Positions 1 to 4,837 of a DNA stretch of 5,430 nt are shown one piece after another. The notes beneath the pieces were generated by a model. It searched no databases and had not been told where the DNA came from. It was given only the letters and a program-made list of their open reading frames with translations. Source of the stretch: Anaerolinea thermophila (GTDB taxonomy: Bacteria > Chloroflexota > Anaerolineae > Anaerolineales > Villigracilaceae); NCBI GenBank assembly GCA_022729775.1, contig DZBA01000238.1, positions 1 to 5,430 on the forward strand. The letters are read 5' to 3'. The translations under genes were made by a program, and so were the position numbers. Each line of letters begins with the position of its first letter. Position 1 is the first letter of the stretch.

Positions 1-767
1 ACGCCTCCAACGCGCTGGGGACAATCAATCCCATCCGCAAGTTGACCCAAATGGCAAAGGATGCCGGCGCGCTGGTTTACATAGACGCGGTGCAGTACGC
101 GCCACACGGTCCGATTGACGTGCAGGATATTGGCTGTGATTTTCTCGCCTGCTCATCCTATAAGTTTTTTGGTCCGCACGCAGGCGCGTTGTATGGGAAG
201 TATGAGATGCTCGATTCATTGAAACCGTACAAAGTCCGCCCGGCGACAAATGAACTGCCCGGCAAGTTCGAAACGGGAACGCAAAATCACGAAGGCATCG
301 CGGGCGTATTGGGCGCGTTGGAGTACTTCGAGTGGATTGGGAAAACCTTTGGAAACGAATATGGAGAAGCATGGCGCGAAGCGGGATTCAGCGGACGAAG
401 ATTAACTTTCAAGCAAGGCATGTCCGCGTTGAAGGCATACGAGATGGAACTCTCGCGCGCGTTGATTGAGACGATTCAATCCGTGCCGGGGACGCGCATC
501 TACGGCTTGACCGACATGAAGCGGCTGGACGAAAGAGTCGCAACGGTTTCATTCACGCTCGAAGGCAAACATCCCACCGATGTCGCAAAGCAGCTCGGCG
601 ATTTGGGCTTCTACGTTTGGGATGGGCATTATTACGCGCTGGCAATTGTGGAGCGGCTTGGCTTGCTCGAAAGCGGCGGCATGGTGCGTGTCGGCGCGGC
701 GCATTACAATACGCTGGATGAAATTGCGCGCTTCGGCGAGGCGCTGAAAATAGTAGCAAAGATGTAA
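1..767 (+). CDS. Class V aminotransferase-like PLP enzyme (cysteine desulfurase-like, VC1184-type), 5'-truncated
   Basis: The reading frame is open from base 3 to the TAA at 765-767 and gives the last 254 residues; the N-terminal part lies outside the window. The TTG at 42 is internal, because family-like sequence (SNALGTINPI) continues upstream of it. Numbering from base 3, the PLP-binding core is visible: D28 and Q31 in YIDAVQYAPH, and the Schiff-base lysine K54 in CSSYKFFGPHAG. ETGTQNHEG (about 90-98) and the Arg of MVRVGAAHYNT (about R229) are also typical of SufS-like enzymes. The fold belongs to the class V aminotransferase/SufS group and is cytosolic. In SufS the catalytic Cys lies in a G-H-H-C-A stretch; the matching stretch here reads GHYYA, so the Cys is replaced by Tyr (about Y211). 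Sulfur-transfer activity is therefore doubtful and the substrate unknown. The call to the VC1184-type subfamily rests on the WDGHYYAL and FFGPH style of motifs, recalled rather than searched. Confidence 0.9.
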   Translation, partial: ASNALGTINPIRKLTQMAKDAGALVYIDAVQYAPHGPIDVQDIGCDFLACSSYKFFGPHAGALYGKYEMLDSLKPYKVRPATNELPGKFETGTQNHEGIAGVLGALEYFEWIGKTFGNEYGEAWREAGFSGRRLTFKQGMSALKAYEMELSRALIETIQSVPGTRIYGLTDMKRLDERVATVSFTLEGKHPTDVAKQLGDLGFYVWDGHYYALAIVERLGLLESGGMVRVGAAHYNTLDEIARFGEALKIVAKM

Positions 768-773
768 ACGGAC

Positions 774-794
774 TCCGCAAGTTCTACTTGCGGA
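774..794. repeat. 8-bp-stem hairpin downstream of the aminotransferase-like gene
   Basis: TCCGCAAG (774-781) and CTTGCGGA (787-794) are perfect reverse complements around a 5-nt loop, TTCTA. The hairpin begins 7 nt after the stop codon. No T-run follows, so an intrinsic terminator is not supported. Its centre, AAGTTCTACTT (779-789), is the exact reverse complement of the centre of the second hairpin (833-843), so the two look like related units of one repeat family. Confidence 0.75.
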
Positions 795-825
795 ATCGTC
801 AGAAGCAAGAATCGTCAGAAGCAAG
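794..825. repeat. Exact 16-bp tandem duplication between two hairpins
   Basis: AATCGTCAGAAGCAAG occurs twice head to tail (794-809 and 810-825) with no mismatch. The first copy shares its first base with the end of the upstream hairpin, and the last base of the second copy is the first base of the downstream hairpin. The duplication therefore fills the space between the two hairpins exactly. It contains no start codon with a plausible reading frame. Confidence 0.85.
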
Positions 826-851
826 AGTCCAGAAGTAGAACTTCTGGACTC
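825..851. repeat. 11-bp-stem hairpin upstream of rfbB
   Basis: GAGTCCAGAAG (825-835) pairs perfectly with CTTCTGGACTC (841-851) around the loop TAGAA. The hairpin ends 16 nt before the rfbB start codon and just before the weak AAGG ribosome-binding site at 857-860. The loop is the reverse complement of the first hairpin's loop. It resembles a dispersed palindromic (REP-like) element more than a terminator, because no T-tract follows. An effect on rfbB translation or mRNA stability is possible but only inferred. Confidence 0.8.
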
Positions 852-867
852 CTAAAAAGGCAACGCT

Positions 868-1941
868 ATGCAAAATGTTTTAATCACCGGCGGCGCGGGA
901 TTCATTGGCTCGAATTTCGTGCGTTATTTATTGAAGGCTGAACCCCGCGTTCAAGTCATCAACCTCGACGCATTGACCTACGCCGGCTCGCTTGAAAATC
1001 TCAAAGACCTGCCCGACGCGGAACGCCACACATTCGTCAAAGGCGACATCACCGACGCGGATTTCATCGGCGACCTGCTGCGGAAATATTCCATTGACAC
1101 GATCATTCACTTCGCCGCCGAGTCGCATGTGGATCGCTCGATCTTGGGACCCGGGCAGTTCATGCACACGAACATCATCGGCACGTACACGCTGCTTGAA
1201 TCCGCGCGGAAGTATTGGCTGGCGGAAAAAGGATTTGATAAAGAACAAGTCCGCTTTCATCACATCTCCACCGATGAGGTCTTTGGGACTCTCGCGCCGG
1301 GCGAACCCGCGTGGACGGAGGAATCACCCTACGCGCCGAACTCGCCTTACGCCGCGTCCAAAGCGTCGAGCGATCACCTTGTCCGCTCTTATGGTCACAC
1401 GTACGGGCTGCCCTACACCTTAACGAATTGCTCCAACAATTATGGACCGTATCAATTCCCCGAAAAGTTGATTCCGCTGATCATCCAAAACGCAATGGAC
1501 GAAAAGCCGCTGCCCGTGTATGGCGACGGTCAACAGGTGCGCGATTGGCTGCACGTGGAAGATCACTGCGCGGCGATTCATCTGGTGGTGGGCAAAGCCG
1601 CGAATGGCGCGACGTACAACATCGGCGGCGGGAATCAGCCCGCAAACCTGACCATCGTCGAAACGATTTGCGATATTCTGGATGAAAGAAAACCGCGCGC
1701 GGGCGGAAAGTCACACCGCGAGCTGATCCAGTTCGTGAAGGATCGCCCCGGTCATGATCGCAGGTACGCGATGAACGCAGAGAAACTTCACCGCGAGTTG
1801 GGATGGAGTCCGCGATATGATCTTAATCAAGGCTTGCTCGACACCGTCGAGTGGTACATGAGTCACCCCGAATGGACGGCGGCAATTCGCAAGCAGTTGG
1901 ATTATCAATCGTGGATGGATAAAAATTACGGCAAGCGGTAA
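868..1941 (+). CDS. rfbB: dTDP-glucose 4,6-dehydratase
   Basis: RfbB (RmlB) is a cytosolic NAD-dependent enzyme that converts dTDP-glucose to dTDP-4-keto-6-deoxyglucose, the second step of dTDP-L-rhamnose and other deoxysugar pathways. The protein has 357 residues, a normal full length. It is an extended short-chain dehydrogenase: the Rossmann motif GGAGFIG is at 8-14, the catalytic Thr-Asp-Glu at T135-D136-E137 in STDEVFG, and the YxxxK pair at Y161 and K165 in SPYAASKA. The family signatures NNYGPYQFPEKLIPL (190-204) and DRPGHDRRYA (292-301) are intact. The ATG at 868 is preceded by AAGG (857-860) with 7-nt spacing and puts the Rossmann motif where it should be. rfbA follows 132 bp downstream on the same strand, which supports a shared pathway. 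No promoter is obvious upstream; the gap there is filled by hairpins and a tandem repeat. No rfbC or rfbD is visible, so the final sugar cannot be named. Confidence 0.97.
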   Translation: MQNVLITGGAGFIGSNFVRYLLKAEPRVQVINLDALTYAGSLENLKDLPDAERHTFVKGDITDADFIGDLLRKYSIDTIIHFAAESHVDRSILGPGQFMHTNIIGTYTLLESARKYWLAEKGFDKEQVRFHHISTDEVFGTLAPGEPAWTEESPYAPNSPYAASKASSDHLVRSYGHTYGLPYTLTNCSNNYGPYQFPEKLIPLIIQNAMDEKPLPVYGDGQQVRDWLHVEDHCAAIHLVVGKAANGATYNIGGGNQPANLTIVETICDILDERKPRAGGKSHRELIQFVKDRPGHDRRYAMNAEKLHRELGWSPRYDLNQGLLDTVEWYMSHPEWTAAIRKQLDYQSWMDKNYGKR

Positions 1942-1949
1942 GAAATTTT

Positions 1950-2033
1950 TTGTACACGGACAACACGGACAACACACGGAAAAAACATTAAAAATCCGCC
2001 CTTTCCGTGTTTTCCGCGAAAATCCGTGTACAA
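1950..2033. repeat. Nested inverted-repeat element between rfbB and rfbA
   Basis: An outer perfect 11-bp inverted repeat, TTGTACACGGA (1950-1960) and TCCGTGTACAA (2023-2033), encloses a perfect 9-bp inner one, ACACGGAAA (1974-1982) and TTTCCGTGT (2002-2010). The left arm runs into a tandem 9-bp duplication CACGGACAA (1955-1972). The whole is rich in variations on CACGGA/TCCGTG. The structure could fold into a long hairpin in the mRNA, but no T-run follows it. It looks like a dispersed non-coding repeat of the kind found many times in some environmental genomes. It does not look like a gene; the reverse-strand frames through it have no recognisable product. This gap holds nothing else I can name except the rfbA ribosome-binding site. 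Confidence 0.75.
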
Positions 2034-2073
2034 GAAGAAAGCGATAAAGACTAATACAAGAAAGGATTGTGAC

Positions 2074-2952
2074 ATGAAAGGAATCATCCTCGCAGGCGGA
2101 CGCGGCACGCGCCTGCAACCATTGACCATTGCCATCAGCAAACAAATGCTGCCCGTGTACGACAAGCCAATGATCTACTACCCGATTTCAACGTTGATGC
2201 TGGCGGGCATTCGTGAGATTCTCATCATCAGCTCGCCCGAAGATTTGCCGCTGTATCGGCGCATGTTGGGCGATGGAAAGAGTTGGGGGCTTTCGTTTAC
2301 ATACGCCGAACAAGCCGCGCCAAACGGACTCGCGGAAGCCTTCATCATCGGCAGGGAATTTGTCAATAATCAACCTTCGTGTTTAATCCTCGGCGATAAT
2401 ATTTTTTATGGAAACGGCTTGCCCGAAAAATTGCGCCGCTGCGCCGAGATTGAAAAAGGCGCGCGCATTTTTGCCTACCCCGTGCATGACCCCGAACGAT
2501 ACGGCGTGGTCGAGCTCGACCCGATTGACGACCGCGTGTTAAGCCTCGAAGAAAAGCCGAAGCAGCCCAAGTCCAATTATGCGGTGCCGGGTATTTATTT
2601 TTACGATGAGCGCGTGTGCGAATTTGCCGCGAACCTCAAACCCTCTCCGCGCGGAGAGTTGGAGATCACCGATGTGAACCGCATCTATCTCGAAGAAGGT
2701 CAGCTCACCGCCGAGGTTCTCAGTCGCGGATTTGCGTGGCTCGATGCAGGCACGCACGAGTCGCTTCTTCAAGCCGCGACCTTCGTCCAAACCGTCGAAG
2801 AACGGCAGGGCTTGATGATCTCCTGTCCCGAAGAAATTGCCTACCGTATGAAATTCATCAGCAGGGAACAGCTCAACGCGCTGGCTGAGTCAATGGGCGA
2901 AAATCATTACAGCGGATATTTGAAGCGGCTGGCACAGGGCAAGGTTGTGTAA
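2074..2952 (+). CDS. rfbA: Glucose-1-phosphate thymidylyltransferase
   Basis: RfbA (RmlA) joins glucose-1-phosphate and dTTP to give dTDP-glucose and pyrophosphate, the entry step to dTDP-sugars, in the cytosol. The protein has 292 residues, the usual family length. The nucleotidyltransferase signature is at the N-terminus: GGRGTRLQPLT (8-18) with SKQMLPVYDKP (22-32). The metal- and substrate-binding LGDN is at 106-109, EEKP at 159-162, and the late family block ELEITDVNRIYL plus WLDAGTHESLL is intact. The ATG at 2074 was chosen because AAAGGA (2061-2066) lies 7 nt upstream and the protein then starts MKGIILAGG. An in-frame GTG at 2026 would add 16 residues encoded by the repeat element, which is unlikely. 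Its product feeds RfbB, encoded just upstream; the order rfbB-rfbA on one strand suggests cotranscription despite the 132-bp gap. Confidence 0.97.
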   Translation: MKGIILAGGRGTRLQPLTIAISKQMLPVYDKPMIYYPISTLMLAGIREILIISSPEDLPLYRRMLGDGKSWGLSFTYAEQAAPNGLAEAFIIGREFVNNQPSCLILGDNIFYGNGLPEKLRRCAEIEKGARIFAYPVHDPERYGVVELDPIDDRVLSLEEKPKQPKSNYAVPGIYFYDERVCEFAANLKPSPRGELEITDVNRIYLEEGQLTAEVLSRGFAWLDAGTHESLLQAATFVQTVEERQGLMISCPEEIAYRMKFISREQLNALAESMGENHYSGYLKRLAQGKVV

Positions 2953-2958
2953 TACAAA

Positions 2959-2989
2959 TTGCGTAATGTGTTTGTTGCAGGTTTATAAT
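2959..2989 (+). promoter_or_regulatory. Putative sigma-70-type promoter of the toxin-antitoxin pair
   Basis: A perfect TATAAT (2984-2989) lies 31 nt upstream of the antitoxin start. The best -35 candidate is TTGCGT (2959-2964), with a long 19-bp spacer, so the -10 carries most of the evidence. It sits in the short gap after rfbA, as expected if the pair is transcribed independently of the sugar genes. Confidence 0.5.
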
Positions 2990-2998
2990 CAGATAAAC
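2981..2998. promoter_or_regulatory. Candidate operator palindrome over the -10 element
   Basis: GTTTAT (2981-2986) and ATAAAC (2993-2998) are perfect reverse complements separated by 6 nt, and the left arm overlaps TATAAT. Type II antitoxins commonly bind such palindromes at their own promoter, alone or with the toxin, and repress it. The arms are short and AT-rich, so chance is a real alternative. Confidence 0.35.
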
Positions 2999-3020
2999 GA
3001 CTTGAAAACTGGAGCGCAAA

Positions 3021-3278
3021 ATGACCGAGACCGCTTTAAGTAATATAAAAATATTTTTCGATGAAACCGGAAAAGCGCAGGAAGTCTTAATGAGCTATGA
3101 GACCTTTTTGCGCCTTGAAGTGTTTTTGAAGGAATTGAAAAACAACGACCAGTCATATTTCACCGCCAAAGAGTGGCAAAAGCGCATCCGTGAAGCGGAA
3201 GCCGATATTGAATCAGGGCGCACATATCGCGTGCAAGCACAAAATATCGAGAAAGCGCTGGAATGGCTCGATGAATGA
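3021..3278 (+). CDS. Antitoxin of a type II toxin-antitoxin pair (Phd/RelB-like)
   Basis: This small protein of 85 residues is inferred to be the antitoxin that binds and neutralises the RelE/ParE-like toxin encoded directly downstream. The N-terminal part, about residues 9-40 (FFDETGKAQEVLMSYETFLR), resembles the Phd/YefM-type DNA-binding domain, where a beta strand leads to a 'SYE.F..L' helix. The acidic C-terminal part (about 48-85), including EAEADIESGRTYRV and ending EKALEWLDE, fits the extended toxin-wrapping tail of antitoxins. The ATG at 3021 has a good ribosome-binding site, GGAG at 3011-3014, with 6-nt spacing. A TATAAT and an overlapping palindrome lie upstream, so autorepression is plausible. 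Its last 8 nt overlap the toxin gene. The gene is more AT-rich than its neighbours, which fits horizontal gain. The exact antitoxin family is not certain from sequence alone; the assignment leans partly on the neighbour. Confidence 0.8.
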   Translation: MTETALSNIKIFFDETGKAQEVLMSYETFLRLEVFLKELKNNDQSYFTAKEWQKRIREAEADIESGRTYRVQAQNIEKALEWLDE

Positions 3279-3537
3279 AATTGTCTTAACGCAAAGGCTG
3301 AAAGACGACTATAAGGCTTTGCCCGAATCTGTCCAAAAGAAATTGAAGAAGCAAATTCGCTTTCTTGCCGAGAATCCCAAGCATCAATCTTTGCAAGTTC
3401 ATCGGATTCAAGGAACATCTTACTGGGAGTTTTATATTGATAAATCGTATCGCTGTATTTTTCGCCAGGACGGTTCGGTTTTTTACTTGCTGGCGGCTGG
3501 GCATCATAAAGTGGTGGATGAATTTTCCCGCAAATAA
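3271..3537 (+). CDS. RelE/ParE-family toxin
   Basis: The 88-residue product matches the small RelE/ParE fold: an N-terminal helical part (VLTQRLKDDYKALPESVQKK), a linker helix ending LAENPKHQSLQVHRI, then the beta sheet with GTSYWEFYIDKSYRCIFR (48-65) and a closing LLAAGHHKVVDEF (73-85). The pattern 'H.I.G..W.FYI...YR.IFR' followed by 'GHH..V' is the usual signature of this superfamily, whose members cleave ribosome-bound mRNA (RelE type) or inhibit gyrase (ParE type). R61, R65, H78 and H79 are candidate functional residues, but which target applies cannot be told here. The start at 3271 (ATGAATGA) overlaps the antitoxin stop by 8 nt, implying translational coupling. A longer in-frame start at 3190 would run 89 nt through the antitoxin gene and is rejected. 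Confidence 0.87.
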   Translation: MNEIVLTQRLKDDYKALPESVQKKLKKQIRFLAENPKHQSLQVHRIQGTSYWEFYIDKSYRCIFRQDGSVFYLLAAGHHKVVDEFSRK

Positions 3538-3538
3538 A

Positions 3539-3542
3539 GGGA
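3539..3542 (+). promoter_or_regulatory. Ribosome-binding site deciding the nuclease start
   Basis: GGGA, within AAAGGGA just after the toxin stop, is the only Shine-Dalgarno-like stretch here. It lies 12 nt before the ATG at 3555 and only 3 nt before an in-frame TTG at 3546. The first spacing is a little long and the second too short. The ATG is preferred because it also yields the family-typical start MKLLHFSD. Confidence 0.5.
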
Positions 3543-3554
3543 CATTTGACTTCA

Positions 3555-4769
3555 ATGAAACTCCTACATTTCTCCGACGCGCATATTGATATGGCGAACT
3601 ATGGCAGGCACGATCCTCAAACGGGATTGCCCCTGCGCGTTTTGGATTTTCTCAAATCGCTCGATACGATTGTAGACACCGCCATCTCCGAAAAGGTGGA
3701 TATGGTCATCTTCGCGGGCGACGCGTATCGTGACCGTTCCCCCGCGCCGACCTTCCAGCGCGAGTGGGGACGCCGCATCATGCGACTCTCCAGCGCGAAA
3801 ATTCCCACGCTGCTTCTCGTTGGCAACCACGACGTTTCACCGTCCATCGGGCGCGCGCACGCCTTGCACGAATTTTCAACACTGCAAGCGCCGTACGTCC
3901 GCGTGTTGGACAGACCCGAATTTCTCACGCCCGAACAGTTATGGGGCTTGCCGATTCAAGTCATCGCCATGCCGTGGATCACCCGCTCCGGTCTAATGGC
4001 TGTGACAGGCGAAACGGATTCCACGCAGGCGTTCTCGCGCATCGAAGAAAATATCGGCGAGCTGATGAATCACTGGCTGGAAGAATCAAACCCCGCGCTG
4101 CCGATCATCCTCACCGCGCACGCATCCATTGAAGGCGCAAAATTCGGCGGCGAAAGGCTCGTGATGATCGGCAACGACCTCGTGCTTTCGGGCAGTCTGG
4201 TGAAGGATGGAAGATTAAGTTACGTCGCTATGGGACACATCCACAAGCCACAGGATGTGAACGAAGGATCGCAGCCGCCCGTCATTTACCCCGGCTCGAT
4301 CGAGCGCGTGGATTTTGGCGAAATCAAGGAAGATAGATTCTTTGTCATCGCGCATGTCGAACATGGGAAAGATACGCGCGTCGAATGGCGAAAACTGGAG
4401 ACGCGCGTCTTTCTCGATAAATGGATGAAACTCGAATCCAGCGAAAACGTGACCGATCAGATCAAGTCCGCGCTGCCCAAACCGAAACAAATGCGCGATG
4501 CCATTGTGCGCCTCGTGGTGGAATATCCGCGCGAATGGGACACGCTCATAGATGAATCCGCGCTGCGAAAATACACCGAAGGCGCGTTTGAGTTTCACTT
4601 CGTCAAACGTCCGCAAAGCGAAGCGCGCGTAAGAATCCCCGAAGGTCAGGTGGTGAGCAGTTTAAGTCCGCTCGATTTGCTGGAGCAATATTGGCAGTCC
4701 GCGAAGGTCAATGACGACATTGAAGTCTTGAAACAAATGGCGCAGGATGTAATTCAAAATGATGAATGA
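3555..4769 (+). CDS. SbcD/Mre11-like DNA repair exonuclease (metallophosphoesterase)
   Basis: The 404-residue protein has the full set of Mre11/SbcD phosphoesterase motifs in order: D8-A-H10 (FSDAHID), AGD at 54-56, GNHD at 90-93, TAH at 187-189 and GHIH at 227-230. These residues bind two metal ions, typically Mn2+, and support nuclease activity at DNA ends and hairpins in complex with the ATPase SbcC/Rad50. A capping region follows (about 255-350), and the tail SPLDLLEQYW resembles the C-terminal end of SbcD proteins. The length is near that of typical SbcD. The start lies 17 nt after the toxin stop, so it may share a transcript with the toxin-antitoxin pair. The usual partner gene sbcC does not follow; a transporter does. 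Because the partner is not seen, no gene symbol is given; a stand-alone nuclease or a partner encoded elsewhere are both possible. Confidence 0.92.
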   Translation: MKLLHFSDAHIDMANYGRHDPQTGLPLRVLDFLKSLDTIVDTAISEKVDMVIFAGDAYRDRSPAPTFQREWGRRIMRLSSAKIPTLLLVGNHDVSPSIGRAHALHEFSTLQAPYVRVLDRPEFLTPEQLWGLPIQVIAMPWITRSGLMAVTGETDSTQAFSRIEENIGELMNHWLEESNPALPIILTAHASIEGAKFGGERLVMIGNDLVLSGSLVKDGRLSYVAMGHIHKPQDVNEGSQPPVIYPGSIERVDFGEIKEDRFFVIAHVEHGKDTRVEWRKLETRVFLDKWMKLESSENVTDQIKSALPKPKQMRDAIVRLVVEYPREWDTLIDESALRKYTEGAFEFHFVKRPQSEARVRIPEGQVVSSLSPLDLLEQYWQSAKVNDDIEVLKQMAQDVIQNDE

Positions 4770-4782
4770 TGAATGATGAATG
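4758..4782. repeat. AATGATG heptamer tandem repeat across the nuclease stop codon
   Basis: AATGATG is repeated perfectly at 4758, 4765 and 4772 with a partial fourth copy AATG at 4779. The tract includes the last codons and the TGA (4767-4769) of the nuclease gene. Because 7 is not a multiple of 3, the repeat places TGA stops in all three forward frames, giving a tight translational stop. Copy number could vary without much change to the protein. Confidence 0.85.
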
Positions 4783-4791
4783 CGGAATAAA

Positions 4792-4826
4792 AATCTACAA
4801 TCGCAAATCTTAAATCCCAAATCATA
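4792..4826. repeat. Five AATC-led heptamers upstream of the transporter gene
   Basis: AATC occurs at exactly 7-bp intervals at 4792, 4799, 4806, 4813 and 4820, as AATCTAC, AATCGCA, AATCTTA, AATCCCA and AATCATA. The first four bases are constant while the last three vary. This is a degenerate heptamer repeat, adjacent to the perfect AATGATG array. It fills most of the gap before the transporter start; no convincing promoter is seen in it. Confidence 0.75.
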
Positions 4827-4828
4827 AT

Positions 4829-4832
4829 GAGG
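4829..4832 (+). promoter_or_regulatory. Ribosome-binding site of the MFS gene
   Basis: GAGG lies 5 nt before the ATG at 4838 and only 2 nt before the in-frame ATG at 4835. The spacing favours 4838, although the two starts differ by just one Met. Confidence 0.55.
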
Positions 4833-4837
4833 TAATG

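Noticed and set aside
25..372. Reverse-strand open frame of 115 codons
   Set aside because: It lies opposite the conserved PLP-binding region of the aminotransferase-like gene. Its protein is Arg/Ser/Pro-rich with no recognisable motif, as expected of a shadow frame.
774..851. Intrinsic terminator for the aminotransferase-like gene
   Set aside because: Both hairpins are strong but neither is followed by a T-run on either strand; the sequence after the second is CTAAAAAGG.
2026..2073. GTG start giving a 16-residue N-terminal extension of RfbA
   Set aside because: It starts inside the inverted repeat and adds a Lys-rich leader not seen in RmlA proteins; the ATG at 2074 has a good ribosome-binding site.
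1711..2165. Reverse-strand open frames running through the rfbB end and the rfbB-rfbA gap
   Set aside because: They cover the conserved rfbB C-terminus and the inverted-repeat element. The protein segment over the gap (HGKGGFLMFF and similar) is just translated repeat.
3190..3270. Upstream start extending the toxin by 27 residues
   Set aside because: It would be read through the antitoxin gene in another frame, and the extension has no family-like sequence; the 3271 start gives the usual overlapping layout.
4758..4826. CRISPR array
   Set aside because: The units are 7 bp with no spacers of constant length, far from the direct repeat and spacer sizes of CRISPR; no cas gene is present.
4823..4828. 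CATAAT as a -10 element for the transporter
   Set aside because: It is immediately upstream of the ribosome-binding site and start codon, leaving almost no leader, and no -35 lies at the right distance; the similarity follows from the AT-rich heptamers.
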